DNA of 64,000 nucleotides from Flagellimonas sp. MMG031 (GTDB lineage Bacteria > Bacteroidota > Bacteroidia > Flavobacteriales > Flavobacteriaceae). The notes beneath the pieces were generated by a model that was not told the origin of the DNA, did not search any database, and saw only the letters and a list, made by a program, of their open reading frames with translations. Position numbers and translations under genes: made by a program. Numbering within the stretch: position 1 is the stretch's first letter; each line of letters begins with the position of its first letter. The stretch is from NCBI RefSeq assembly GCF_040112705.1, contig NZ_CP157804.1:2102001-2166000 (forward strand). Direction: 5' to 3'. This document shows positions 17,830-27,405 of the stretch, in pieces.

Positions 17830-18972
17830 ATGGAAAAACATAAAATTGGAATTACAGGTCAAGCAGGGTTTATCGGAAACCATCTATATACCACTTTGTC
17901 CTTAAGGCAGGATGTGGAATTGGTCAATTTTGAACGTTCCCTTTTTGAAAATATTGAAATGTTATCCAAGTTCGTTTCAGAATGCGATACCATAATCCAT
18001 TTAGCGGCCATGAACCGGCACGAGGACCCTAAAGTGATCTATAATACCAATCTAAAATTGGTCGATGATTTAATCGCTGCTTGTGAAATATCCAAGGTTA
18101 CACCACATATTATTTTTTCATCATCGTCACAAGAATTAAAGGACAACCTTTATGGGCAATCAAAAAAGGAGGGCAAAGAGAAGTTTATGGCATGGGCAGC
18201 GGAAACAGGAGGAAAGTTATCCTCCTTGACCATACCTAATGTATTTGGCCCGTTCGGGAGACCAAATTATAATTCCGTAGTGGCGACTTTTTGTCATAAG
18301 GTGGCAAACAATGAGAAACCGACTATTCTTAATGATGGTGAAGTTGGTTTGATATATATCAATGATCTGGTTCAAGTTTTTATTGACACTATTTTTGGCG
18401 ACCAATCATCCAAACCCCTAAACAACAACAGTTTTGAAGTTGAAATTGAGCCCAACCATTACATTAAGGTCTCTAGGATATTGGAATTGTTGAACGGTTT
18501 TAAATCCAACTATATGGAAAAAGGAGTTTTTCCGAATTTGGAAGACCATTTCGAAAAGTCACTGTTCAACACCTTCAGGTGCTATATCCCAGAATCGCAT
18601 TACCCCGTAAAATATACCAAACATACTGATCCAAGAGGTAGTTTTGTAGAGATTGCCAGAACCAGGACTTCTGGACAGTTTTCATTTTCCACCACTGTTC
18701 CTGGGATAACAAGGGGAAATCATTTTCATACCAGAAAGGCTGAACGCTTTGCTGTGATAAGTGGAAAGGCCAGGATTCAATTGCGCAAAATTGGAACCGA
18801 TGAAGTCATCAATTATGATTTGGACGGTAAGGAACCTGCCTATGTGGATATGCCTATCTGGCATACCCATAATATAACCAATACAGGGGATGAAGAATTG
18901 ATCACATTGTTTTGGATCAATGAACCCTATGATCCGGAGGATGCCGATACCTATTTTGAAAATGTTGAATAA
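17830..18972 (+). CDS. capF: CapF/WbjC-type bifunctional epimerase-reductase for UDP-L-FucNAc
   Basis: 380 residues with two domains. The N-terminal short-chain dehydrogenase half (GITGQAGFIGNHL, IIHLAAMNRH, FSSSSQELKDNLYGQSKKEGKE, NVFGPFGRPNYNS) reduces C4 with NADPH. The C-terminal cupin (about 255-375; TRGNHFHTRKAERFAVISG, YVDMPIWHTHNI) epimerises C3. The His-rich HFHTRKAE motif is the metal-binding part in S. aureus CapF. It converts the CapE product to UDP-2-acetamido-2,6-dideoxy-L-talose. Gene order CapE, cupin, CapF, CapG matches the pathway order. Confidence 0.93.
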   Translation: MEKHKIGITGQAGFIGNHLYTTLSLRQDVELVNFERSLFENIEMLSKFVSECDTIIHLAAMNRHEDPKVIYNTNLKLVDDLIAACEISKVTPHIIFSSSSQELKDNLYGQSKKEGKEKFMAWAAETGGKLSSLTIPNVFGPFGRPNYNSVVATFCHKVANNEKPTILNDGEVGLIYINDLVQVFIDTIFGDQSSKPLNNNSFEVEIEPNHYIKVSRILELLNGFKSNYMEKGVFPNLEDHFEKSLFNTFRCYIPESHYPVKYTKHTDPRGSFVEIARTRTSGQFSFSTTVPGITRGNHFHTRKAERFAVISGKARIQLRKIGTDEVINYDLDGKEPAYVDMPIWHTHNITNTGDEELITLFWINEPYDPEDADTYFENVE

Positions 18973-18992
18973 CAAACCATAAAACATTCATT

Positions 18993-20126
18993 TTGAAAAA
19001 GCTTAAAGTTTTAACCGTCGTCGGAACAAGACCAGAGATTATACGCTTGGCATGCGTTTTAAATGCTTTGGATGCCAACAAAGCCATTGAGCATACATTG
19101 GTGCATACAGGACAGAACTACGATTACGAGCTCAACGAAATATTCTTTGAAGATTTTGGTATCCGAAAACCCGATTACTTTTTGGGTGCCGCGGGAAAAA
19201 ATGCTACCGAAACCGTCGGAAATATTCTAATCAAAATAGATCCGTTATTGGAGAAGATTGATCCGGACGCATTTTTGGTACTAGGGGATACCAACTCTTG
19301 TTTGTGCGCTATACCTGCTAAAAAACGAAAAATTCCTGTTTTCCATATGGAAGCAGGAAATCGTTGTTTTGATCAAAGAGTGCCAGAGGAAACCAATAGA
19401 AAAATAGTGGACCATGTGGCGGATATTAACCTAACCTATAGCGATATAGCACGAGAATATTTACTGCGTGAAGGACTTCCGCCCGATAGAGTTATAAAAA
19501 CGGGTAGTCCAATGTTTGAGGTGTTAAATCAGTTCAAAAGTAAAATTGAAGCTTCTACTGTTTTGAAAGATCTTGGACTCGAAAAAGAGAAATATTTTGT
19601 CGTTTCCTCCCACCGTGAAGAAAATATCAGCAATCCAAAAAATTTCGAAGGATTGATAGAATCTTTGAATCAGATTGCCGAAAAATATGATTATCCAGTA
19701 ATCGTATCGACCCATCCAAGGACACGGAATATGCTCGATTCCAAAAATGTGAAGACACATAAGAACATCCAGTTTTTAAAACCTTTAGGCTTTTCAGATT
19801 ATAATGCACTGCAAATAAACTCCTTTGCAGTATTGTCGGACAGTGGAACAATCTCGGAAGAGTCTTCCATTTTAAACTTCAGGGCGTTAAATATAAGAGA
19901 GGCCCATGAGCGTCCCGAAGCTATGGAGGAGGCATCAGTGATGATGGTTGGACTGAATCCAGAAAGAATTTTGCAGGGCTTGACCGCATTGGAAGTGCAG
20001 GAAAGAAGTCCCAAAAGAAATTTCAGGGAGGTAACAGACTACACTATGCCCAACCTAAGTGAGAAAGTAGTTCGTATTATTATCTCTTATGTGGACTACA
20101 TCAACCGAGTTGTTTGGTCGAAATAG
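18993..20126 (+). CDS. capG: UDP-N-acetyl-L-talosamine 2-epimerase, CapG/WbjD type
   Basis: Last step to UDP-L-FucNAc, a C2 epimerisation. 377 residues of the non-hydrolysing 2-epimerase fold: VVGTRPEIIRLACVL, VHTGQNYDYELNEIFF, FLVLGDTNSCLCA, FHMEAGNRCFDQRVPEETNRK, VVSSHREENI and SDSGTISEESSILNF with IREAHERPEAMEEA. The HMEAGNRCFDQRVPEE signature separates this branch from the WecB branch (HVEAGLRTF) at 13 kb. The start is TTG at 18993, 20 nt after capF. With CapE and CapF the pathway is complete in the window. Confidence 0.93.
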   Translation: MKKLKVLTVVGTRPEIIRLACVLNALDANKAIEHTLVHTGQNYDYELNEIFFEDFGIRKPDYFLGAAGKNATETVGNILIKIDPLLEKIDPDAFLVLGDTNSCLCAIPAKKRKIPVFHMEAGNRCFDQRVPEETNRKIVDHVADINLTYSDIAREYLLREGLPPDRVIKTGSPMFEVLNQFKSKIEASTVLKDLGLEKEKYFVVSSHREENISNPKNFEGLIESLNQIAEKYDYPVIVSTHPRTRNMLDSKNVKTHKNIQFLKPLGFSDYNALQINSFAVLSDSGTISEESSILNFRALNIREAHERPEAMEEASVMMVGLNPERILQGLTALEVQERSPKRNFREVTDYTMPNLSEKVVRIIISYVDYINRVVWSK

Positions 20127-20132
20127 TTTTCT

Positions 20133-21326
20133 ATGAAGAAGAAAGTTCTTTTTTTGGCACTGGGATATCCCAATGTAGCAAAGTCCACCATTCTATATAC
20201 GGACTTAATGCAGGAGTTTGGCGAGAAGGGTCACGATGTCTTGGTTGTAGCGCCCGCTTACGAAAAGGGTAATTATGGTTGTAGGGTAGAGGGTAATGTG
20301 AAAGTATTGCGGGTAAAAACCCTACCACTGTTTAAGGTGGGAGCCATAAAAAAAGGTATTGCAAACCTGTTACTGCCTTATCAATATAAGCGAGCCATAA
20401 AGAAAAACGGTAACCTGGACTTTGACCTGGTAATTTTACCTACACCACCTATTACCTTGTTTTCGGTAGCCTCTTGGTTAAAAGCTAAAACAAAAGCAAA
20501 AATCTACCTGATTTTACGGGATATTTTTCCCCAAAATGCTGTGGACCTAAAAATGATGAAAGAAGATGGTTTATTCCATCGGTATTTTAGAAAACAAGAG
20601 CTAAAGTTATATCAATTAGCCGATGCGATTGGGTGTATGTCGAAAGCGAACATTGCATATGTTGAAGAGCATAACCCAACTCTTGATCGTTCAAAATTAC
20701 ATTTATTGCCAAATTGGGAAAAAATACCAGCTCCCATTTCTAAAGATGGAATTGAAGAGGTCAGTTCCAAATTGGGTGTTTCGGACAAATTCATGGCCAT
20801 TTTTGGTGGAAACTTGGGTAAACCACAACAGTTGGAGAACATTGTTCAGTTGGCAAAAAGCTGTGAAGATATCGATGATGTTTTCTTTTTGATTTTGGGG
20901 AGCGGCACGGAGAGTGAACGCGTACGAGAATTGATTTCGAAAAATAATCTTACCAACATAAGGTTGGTGGACCGTGTTCCCAAAAAAGAATATGTTCAGA
21001 TCTTGGCTGCGACGGATGTTGGACTTATTTCGTTAAGTGAAAAATTTACCATACCTAATTTTCCGTCTAAGGTGCTAACCTATTTTGGTCTTAAAAAGCC
21101 TGTGTTGGCATCATTGGATTTAAGCACAGACTTTGGACAGATGTTGGATGAGACTAAATCTGGTCTATGGTCCAAAGCTGGAGATATTGATGCCTTTAAA
21201 AAGAATTTGTTGTGGATGTACAATAACAGGGAGAAGGCCATGAAAATGGGACAAAACGGATATGATTACATGAAAAACCATTTAACACCGGAGAAGGCCT
21301 ATAACACCATAATGGAAAACACATAG
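20133..21326 (+). CDS. wbuB: WbuB-type GT4 glycosyltransferase, probable L-FucNAc transferase
   Basis: 397 residues, GT-B fold. The N-terminal domain has LALGYPNVAKSTILYTDLM and LVVAPAYEKG; LPTPPITL and LILRDIFPQNAVDLKMM are typical of the WbuB/WbvD group, whose E. coli member is an alpha-L-FucNAc transferase. The donor domain includes AIFGGNLGKPQQLENIV and LISLSEKFTIPNFPSKVLTYFGLKKPVLA, with Pro-Ser-Lys replacing the usual E-x7-E start. It directly follows the FucNAc pathway genes (6 nt after capG) and precedes a terminator, which supports the donor assignment. It is the last gene of the long plus-strand run. Confidence 0.88.
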   Translation: MKKKVLFLALGYPNVAKSTILYTDLMQEFGEKGHDVLVVAPAYEKGNYGCRVEGNVKVLRVKTLPLFKVGAIKKGIANLLLPYQYKRAIKKNGNLDFDLVILPTPPITLFSVASWLKAKTKAKIYLILRDIFPQNAVDLKMMKEDGLFHRYFRKQELKLYQLADAIGCMSKANIAYVEEHNPTLDRSKLHLLPNWEKIPAPISKDGIEEVSSKLGVSDKFMAIFGGNLGKPQQLENIVQLAKSCEDIDDVFFLILGSGTESERVRELISKNNLTNIRLVDRVPKKEYVQILAATDVGLISLSEKFTIPNFPSKVLTYFGLKKPVLASLDLSTDFGQMLDETKSGLWSKAGDIDAFKKNLLWMYNNREKAMKMGQNGYDYMKNHLTPEKAYNTIMENT

Positions 21327-21350
21327 GTATAGCGGCTGGATAAACAAGGT

Positions 21351-21379
21351 AAAAGCCTGCTCATTAAAGCAGGCTTTTT
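21351..21379 (+). terminator. Intrinsic terminator of the main polysaccharide operon
   Basis: AAAAGCCTGC (21351-21360) pairs perfectly with GCAGGCTTTT (21369-21378) over 10 bp with an 8-nt loop, and the right arm ends in five T. It lies 24 nt after the wbuB-like stop and 45 nt before the converging ugd stop. Confidence 0.9.
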
Positions 21380-21423
21380 GCTATTTGAAAATTTAAACAA
21401 CTTAAATAAAATCGTGGAACTGA

Positions 21424-22752
21424 TTACCTTTTGCCTATTTGATAATAGATAAAGCCAAGGTTTTCCAGCCTTTCTGCGTCAAATTGATTTCTTCCATCAA
21501 AAATGACAGGTTCTTTTAATGTAGACTTCATTTCTCCAAAATCAGGGGAGCGAAATTCTTTCCATTCTGTCAGTAACAATAATGCGTCAGCTTCTTTCAA
21601 CGCTTCATATTTAGAATCGGCATAGGTTAACCCTTCAACATCTTTTAAATAGAAGGATTTCGCTTCATGTATGGCCTTAGGATCGTAAGCCTGTATTTTT
21701 GCTCCAAGAGCGGTTAATTTTTTAATGATATAAATGGATGGTGCTTCTCTCATATCGTCCGTTCCTGGCTTGAATGAAAGACCCCATATAGCAAAGGTTT
21801 TTCCAGAAAGATCCTTGCCAAAATGATTGATTACTTTGTCAGCTATAACAAATTTTTGTCTATCATTTACATCTTCTACGGCATTGAGCAATTGTGCTTC
21901 ATATCCGTTTTGTTCGGCGGTTTTTTTAAGGGCTTTTACATCTTTTGGAAAACAAGACCCACCATATCCGCTTCCTGGGTAGATAAAACTATATCCAATA
22001 CGGCTATCCGAACCGATGCCGATTCGCACCTTATTCACATCGGCCCCGACTAATTCACAAATATTGGCCACTTCGTTCATAAAAGATATTTTGGTGGCGA
22101 GCATGGCATTTGCGACGTATTTTGTCATTTCCGCAGAACGCACATCCATTACCAACATACGGTCCATGCTACTTCTAAAGAAAGGGGCATACAATCTGCG
22201 CATGGTTTCGGCTGTTTTTTTGTCTTCAGTACCAACAACGACACGATCTGGTTTCATGAAGTCACTGATGGCATCCCCTTCTTTAAGGAACTCAGGATTG
22301 GAAACAACATGGAATTCTATGTTTTCGCCTCTGTTGGCAAGTTCTTTGGCAATTGCAGATTTAACTTTGTCGGCAGTTCCAACAGGAACTGTGGATTTAT
22401 CCACAACAATCAATGGTGTGGTCATATGTTGACCAATTTCTTTGGCCACTTGAAGAACGTATTGCAAGTCTGCAGACCCATCCTCTCCCATTGGTGTGCC
22501 CACCGCGATAAAAACCATGTCACAATCGTGTAGACACTCTTTTAATTGCGTTTGAAAATGTAGAGTTTTATTGGCAACATTGCGTACGACCATGGGTTCA
22601 AGGCCAGGTTCGTAAATGGGAACAATCCCATTTTTTAAGTTTTCGATTTTACCCTTGTCTATATCAACACATGTAACCGTATTTCCCATTTCTGCAAAAC
22701 AAGTTCCGGTTACAAGACCAACATATCCAGTGCCTACTATTGTTAATTTCAT
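21424..22752 (-). CDS. ugd: UDP-glucose 6-dehydrogenase
   Basis: Oxidises UDP-glucose to UDP-glucuronate. 442 residues: Rossmann [64 protein letters not shown], then the catalytic Cys in [18 protein letters not shown] and the C-terminal [17 protein letters not shown]. The FPKDVKAL signature and the GEDGSADL loop distinguish it from the WecC paralogue at 14 kb. It is transcribed against the main operon, downstream of the UDP-glucuronate epimerase gene in the same direction (158 nt gap), so it may share or have its own promoter. Confidence 0.96.
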   Translation of the reverse strand: MKLTIVGTGYVGLVTGTCFAEMGNTVTCVDIDKGKIENLKNGIVPIYEPGLEPMVVRNVANKTLHFQTQLKECLHDCDMVFIAVGTPMGEDGSADLQYVLQVAKEIGQHMTTPLIVVDKSTVPVGTADKVKSAIAKELANRGENIEFHVVSNPEFLKEGDAISDFMKPDRVVVGTEDKKTAETMRRLYAPFFRSSMDRMLVMDVRSAEMTKYVANAMLATKISFMNEVANICELVGADVNKVRIGIGSDSRIGYSFIYPGSGYGGSCFPKDVKALKKTAEQNGYEAQLLNAVEDVNDRQKFVIADKVINHFGKDLSGKTFAIWGLSFKPGTDDMREAPSIYIIKKLTALGAKIQAYDPKAIHEAKSFYLKDVEGLTYADSKYEALKEADALLLLTEWKEFRSPDFGEMKSTLKEPVIFDGRNQFDAERLENLGFIYYQIGKR

Positions 22753-22814
22753 GCTTTTTTACATGTTTTTTTAGTGGAATACTTTCTTCTATAAATAGAT
22801 TTACAAATATGCGA

Positions 22815-22822
22815 CAAACCTA
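22815..22822 (-). promoter_or_regulatory. Candidate -7 box for ugd
   Basis: Read on the minus strand this is TAGGTTTG, a full match to the Bacteroidetes -7 consensus TAnnTTTG, about 62 nt upstream of the ugd ATG. No TTG -33 element at ideal spacing is seen, so the call is tentative. Confidence 0.35.
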
Positions 22823-22910
22823 TAAAAGGGTTTTAGGCTTCTAGATAAACTTTTCATAAAACAGATAAAGTGTAATTTCCCAAAATAAAATGGTGTATTT
22901 GTCTTTGATA

Positions 22911-23936
22911 TTATCGACCATAATAACCTTTATACCATTGGATGAATTCATCCACCCCAACTTTTACAGGCGTAGATGGTTCATAATTGTAATCTTTTTT
23001 CAATCCCGTTACATCTGCCCAGGTCCGTTTAACATCTCCGGCTTGCATAGGCAGCATTTCTTTGGTTACTTTTTTATCAAGAGAGACTTCAATAGTCTCA
23101 ATAAAATCCAATAACCTCACGGATTTACTGTTTCCGATATTGTATAGATGATAGGGCTCACTATCACTGTACGCATCGGTGTAATGGTCCTCTAAAATAT
23201 GAATCACACCTTCCACAATATCATCGATGTAAGTAAAATCTCTTTCTAAATCCCCATTATTAAAAACCTTGATAGGCTCATCATTAATAATTGCCTTGGT
23301 GAACAAGAACATGGCCATATCGGGCCTGCCCCAAGGGCCATATACCGTAAAGAACCGCAAACCTGTTGTTCTTAAGCCATATAAGTGGCTATAAGTGTGC
23401 GCCATCAATTCATTGCTCTTTTTTGAAGCAGCATATAGACTAACAGGATGATCTACTGAATCTGAGATTGCAAAAGGAACTTTTTTGTTTAAACCATAAA
23501 CACTGGAACTACTCGCATATACCAAATGCTCCACATTATAATGCCGACAACACTCCAAAATATTGAAAAAGCCTACGATGTTGCTTTCGATGTAAGCGGT
23601 TGGGTTTTTTATACTGTAGCGGACACCTGCTTGGGCGGCAAGATGGCATACAACATCAAACTTTTCCTTTTTGAAAAGTTGACCGAGATATTCTTTATCC
23701 TGAACATCCATGCGAACAAAACGAAAATTATCCAAAGATTCGCTACGGGTTATCTCTTTGAATTTTTTTGCACTATCTGAATTTATTCCCAATTGATTTA
23801 ATCGGCCAAGCTTTAGATTAACATCATAGTAATCATTCAAATTGTCTAGCCCGAATACAGAATGTCCGTGTTCCATCAATTTCTTTGAAACATGAAAACC
23901 AATAAAGCCTGCAGCACCTGTTACCAAAATTTTCAT
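22911..23936 (-). CDS. UDP-glucuronate 4-epimerase family NAD-dependent epimerase
   Basis: 341 residues of the extended short-chain dehydrogenase type: GAAGFIGFHVSKKL (about 7-20), GLDNLNDYYDVNLKLGRL, HLAAQAGVRYSI, YASSSSVYGLN and Tyr-x-x-x-Lys in SLYAASKKSNELMAH, followed by FFTVYGPWGRPDMAMFLF. The YDVNLKxxRL and AGVRYS motifs are those of UDP-glucuronate 4-epimerases (LspL/CapI group), which make UDP-GalA. It pairs with ugd, whose product is its substrate. A role in supplying GalA for the capsule is likely; amidation by the asnB-like enzyme is a further possibility. Confidence 0.9.
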   Translation of the reverse strand: MKILVTGAAGFIGFHVSKKLMEHGHSVFGLDNLNDYYDVNLKLGRLNQLGINSDSAKKFKEITRSESLDNFRFVRMDVQDKEYLGQLFKKEKFDVVCHLAAQAGVRYSIKNPTAYIESNIVGFFNILECCRHYNVEHLVYASSSSVYGLNKKVPFAISDSVDHPVSLYAASKKSNELMAHTYSHLYGLRTTGLRFFTVYGPWGRPDMAMFLFTKAIINDEPIKVFNNGDLERDFTYIDDIVEGVIHILEDHYTDAYSDSEPYHLYNIGNSKSVRLLDFIETIEVSLDKKVTKEMLPMQAGDVKRTWADVTGLKKDYNYEPSTPVKVGVDEFIQWYKGYYGR

Positions 23937-24326
23937 ACCACTTATTATGTATCAAATCTAAAGAATTATTAATTCCCGAGCGAAGCATAATTTGTGAAGG
24001 ATGTTTATGAACGAAATCACTTGGTTTAAACATAACAAGAACAAGATATAAATACTTAATTATTAGATTTTTAAGACTACTTTTTTAAAAATTAAAAAAG
24101 CAACTTCACCTTAAATATCTTTCGGTTTTCATTGTCCACTACTTAAAATGCCACACATTTTCATTACCCAAAATCTGATTGAAAAATCATCATTAACAAG
24201 CACTTAATCGATTATTTTTTGCCTTTGGCGAATAGTATTCAAAAATAATCCGACAGCATGATTTTCCTCTTACTTTTACTAGGGAGAAATAAAATTCCTT
24301 CCTACTTATATCAACCCAAAACCGAA
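23937..24326. promoter_or_regulatory. Divergent AT-rich intergenic region, ugd/epimerase side and aminotransferase side
   Basis: 390 nt without a credible gene. On the minus strand a perfect TAGATTTG box lies at 23953-23960, only 16 nt before the epimerase ATG. On the plus strand TGCCTTTG (near 24220) is a one-mismatch -7 box. The central part is a run of A/T-only patches. Promoters for both flanking genes must lie here. Confidence 0.4.
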
Positions 24327-25459
24327 ATGAAAACTGTAGTATTGAAGAAAATTTGGTTATCGCCACCACATATGGGTGGAAACGAGGAAACCTATGTAAA
24401 AGAAGCTTTTGATACTAATTGGATTGCTCCCTTGGGACCGAATGTCCAGCAATTTGAAAAATCCATACAAGACTTTGTGAAAAATGATGTCCATGCAGCT
24501 TGTCTGAGCTCGGGTACAAGTGCCATACATTTGGGCTTGGAGATTCTCGGAGTTGGTCAAGGAGATGAAGTAATATGTCAAAGCTTCACTTTTGCGGCAT
24601 CGGCAAACCCAATAACCTATTTGGGAGCATCACCCATTTTTGTGGATAGTGAAGAGGAAACTTGGAACATATCACCGGTTCTCTTGGAAGAGGCCATCAA
24701 AGATAGAATGGACAAAGGAAAAAAACCAAAAGCCATTGTTGCAGTACATTTATATGGAATGCCATACAAGGTAGATGAGGTCCATGCCATAGCAAGAAAA
24801 TATGAAATTCCAGTAATAGAGGATAGTGCAGAGGCTTTAGGTAGTTCTTACAGAGGATTTAATTGTGGTAGTTTTGGTGAAATAGGTATTTTATCTTTTA
24901 ATGGAAACAAAATCATTACTACTTCGGGTGGTGGAGCTCTCCTTTGCAAAGATTTAAAAATAAAAGAGAAAGCAATTTTTTTGGCAACTCAGGCCAGAGA
25001 TAATGCACCTCATTATCAGCATTCGCATATTGGATATAATTATAGGATGAGTAACGTACTGGCTGGCATTGGTCGCGGACAAATGGAAGTTCTTGAAAAC
25101 AGGGTGAAGGCAAGACGCCAAAATTTTGAATTTTACAAAGAAAATCTATCAGCATTACCAGAATTGAATTAGTCAACGAACCAGCAGGTAGTTACTCCAA
25201 TCGATGGTTAACCTGTATACTGACCCCTTCTTTTGATGTGCGGGAAAAAATAAGAATGGCTCTTGAAAGTGAGAATATTGAATCAAGACCATTATGGAAG
25301 CCAATGCACTTACAGCCGGTTTTCTGTGATAATGTTTCGTTTGAGAACGGAGTAAGTAAAGCTCTTTTTGAAAGAGGTCTATGCTTGCCCAGTGGTTCCA
25401 GTCTAGAGATTGAAGATTTGGAAAGAGTTTGTGGAATCATTAAAAACATATTCAAATGA
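24327..25459 (+). pseudogene. DegT/DnrJ/EryC1 sugar aminotransferase (PglE-like), frameshifted
   Basis: PLP-dependent aminotransferase of the sugar family, which adds the C4 amino group to UDP-4-keto-6-deoxy-GlcNAc made by the next gene. Residues up to ENLSALP are intact and include WLSPPHMGGNEE, NWIAPLGPN, CLSSGTSAIHLGL, EDSAEALGSSYRG and the PLP lysine in SFNGNKIITTSGGGAL. The first frame ends at TAG 25170-25172. The missing C-terminus (RIELVNEPAGSYSNRWLTC ... VCGIIKNIFK) continues in the +2-offset frame from about 25160 to TGA 25457-25459, so a single A appears to be lost in CCA(A)GA. The restored protein would have about 377 residues, the family norm, and its stop would overlap the next ATG (ATGA). 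It is either a true mutation or a base-calling error. An upstream ATG at 24258 exists, but homologues start near MKTVVLKKIWLS. Confidence 0.85.
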
Positions 25460-27402
25460 TCAAGGAATTCTTTTTTAGAACCGGTAGGCGTTACGCCTCA
25501 AAATGGACGGTACTTTTAATTGACCTTGGTATTGTTTCGTTTTCGTTTATATTGGCTTATTTTATAAGATTCAACCTGAGTTTTAATTTCGATGTACAGC
25601 GTTTATGGACTCAACTTCCTATAGTTGTTCTCTTGTTTTTAGTTGCTTTTTTAATCTCTGGGAGTTACAAGGGGGTTGTTAGGCATACAGGCATTAAAGA
25701 TGTTTATGCCATTTTCAACGCAGTTTGTTTGGCCAGTATAGGGGCTATTGCCGTAGTATTGGCGAATCGATATATGCAATTGGTAGATGGGTTTACAATT
25801 CCACTTTCAATCATCATCATTAATAGTCTGTTGACCTTTATTGCCCTTTCTGCGTCCAGATATGTTTTTAAAATCGCTTTTGAAAGCTTAATGAACAGAG
25901 GAAGGACCCCATCAAAAAACCTCATCATCTATGGTGCTGGGGAGTCTGGGATTATTACATATAATACCTTGACCAATCATTCCAAAATGGGAGTTAAGGT
26001 CATTGGTTTTGTAGACAATAACCTTCAGAAGGTAGGTAAACAGATAAATGGGGTGAAAGTATTCGATAAATCTATTCTTACCGAAGACTTTGTAAAGTTC
26101 AATAACATTTCTGAAGTAATTTTTTCTATTCAGACCATCAATCCAAAACAGCTTAGGACGTTGGTCAATGAAATTGTTGACCTGCCCGTTAAAGTTAAAA
26201 TCGTACCTCCTGTTGAGGATTGGATAAATGGGGAGCTAAAGGTGTCTCAGATCAAAAGAGTACAAATTGAAGATCTTCTAGATAGGCCACCGATTGAAAT
26301 TAAGAATAGCAAAATTGAAAAAGATTTTGATGACAAGGTGATTATGGTTACCGGCGGGGCCGGATCTATTGGCAGTGAACTGGTACGTCAGATTTGCAAA
26401 TACAATTACCGATCGTTAATAGTAATCGATCAAGCCGAGTCCGCTCTTTACGATTTGCAACAGGAGTTAAAACAAGCAGGTTATTTCAATTTTGTTCCTA
26501 TTGTAAGTGATATTCGGGATAAGAATAAAATGCGTGTTCTGTTCGAACAGTACCAACCCAATAGAATATTCCATGCAGCTGCTTATAAACATGTTCCCCT
26601 TATGGAGCAGAATCCTTATGAGGCTGTTAAAATTAATGTAGCAGGTACCAAGACCATTGTTGATCTAGCGTCGGAATATGAAGTGGAAAAGTTTGTCTTC
26701 GTTTCCACGGATAAGGCGGTAAACCCAACCAATATCATGGGAGCCACCAAACGTATTGCCGAGATGTATATTAGCTGTAGACAGCAAGAGGGCAAAACCA
26801 AATTCATCACTACCCGATTTGGGAATGTACTTGGCTCCAATGGTTCGGTAATACCATTGTTTAGAAAACAAATTGAAAAAGGCGGTCCACTTACGGTTAC
26901 CCATAAGGATATCACCAGATATTTCATGACTATACCAGAAGCATCACAATTAGTTTTGGAGGCCGGCGCAATGGGCAAAGGAGGTGAAATCTTTATATTT
27001 GATATGGGTGAATCAGTAAAGATCATGGATTTGGCCAAGAATATGATTCGACTTTCGGGATTACATTATCCGGATGATATTGACATAAAAATAACCGGAT
27101 TAAGACCAGGTGAAAAATTATATGAGGAGCTTTTGGCCAATGGTGAAAATACACTGCCCACTTACCATGATAAAATAATGATAAGTAAGGTTCGGGACAT
27201 TGATTACAATAAGGTGCGCAACATGATTGATGAACTTTGTATTTCCAATCTTTTCTTTAAGGATAATGTGGTTCAACTTATGAAAAGTATTGTTCCAGAA
27301 TATATTTCCAACAATTCTGATTTTTGTAAATTGGACAAAAAGAATTCAAATAAGGAGATTAAAAAATCTTCAGAGATTGAATATCCTCAACTCAACAACT
27401 AA
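25456..27402 (+). CDS. Membrane-bound UDP-GlcNAc 4,6-dehydratase, PglF/CapD/WbpM family
   Basis: 648 residues. Four hydrophobic helices (about 18-135) anchor it; a CoA-binding-like Rossmann domain follows (IYGAGESGIITYNTL, about 155-170); then the catalytic domain has MVTGGAGSIGSELVRQI (about 296-312), HAAAYKHVPLMEQNP, FVSTDKAVNPTNIMGATKR (Met in place of the Tyr of YxxxK, usual here), TRFGNVLGSNGSVIPLF and GLRPGEKLYEELL. The product is UDP-2-acetamido-2,6-dideoxy-4-keto-hexose, the substrate of the aminotransferase whose restored stop codon overlaps this ATG by 4 nt. With that gene broken, the keto-sugar would have no obvious local aminotransferase. Confidence 0.94.
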   Translation: MIKEFFFRTGRRYASKWTVLLIDLGIVSFSFILAYFIRFNLSFNFDVQRLWTQLPIVVLLFLVAFLISGSYKGVVRHTGIKDVYAIFNAVCLASIGAIAVVLANRYMQLVDGFTIPLSIIIINSLLTFIALSASRYVFKIAFESLMNRGRTPSKNLIIYGAGESGIITYNTLTNHSKMGVKVIGFVDNNLQKVGKQINGVKVFDKSILTEDFVKFNNISEVIFSIQTINPKQLRTLVNEIVDLPVKVKIVPPVEDWINGELKVSQIKRVQIEDLLDRPPIEIKNSKIEKDFDDKVIMVTGGAGSIGSELVRQICKYNYRSLIVIDQAESALYDLQQELKQAGYFNFVPIVSDIRDKNKMRVLFEQYQPNRIFHAAAYKHVPLMEQNPYEAVKINVAGTKTIVDLASEYEVEKFVFVSTDKAVNPTNIMGATKRIAEMYISCRQQEGKTKFITTRFGNVLGSNGSVIPLFRKQIEKGGPLTVTHKDITRYFMTIPEASQLVLEAGAMGKGGEIFIFDMGESVKIMDLAKNMIRLSGLHYPDDIDIKITGLRPGEKLYEELLANGENTLPTYHDKIMISKVRDIDYNKVRNMIDELCISNLFFKDNVVQLMKSIVPEYISNNSDFCKLDKKNSNKEIKKSSEIEYPQLNN

Positions 27403-27405
27403 AAA

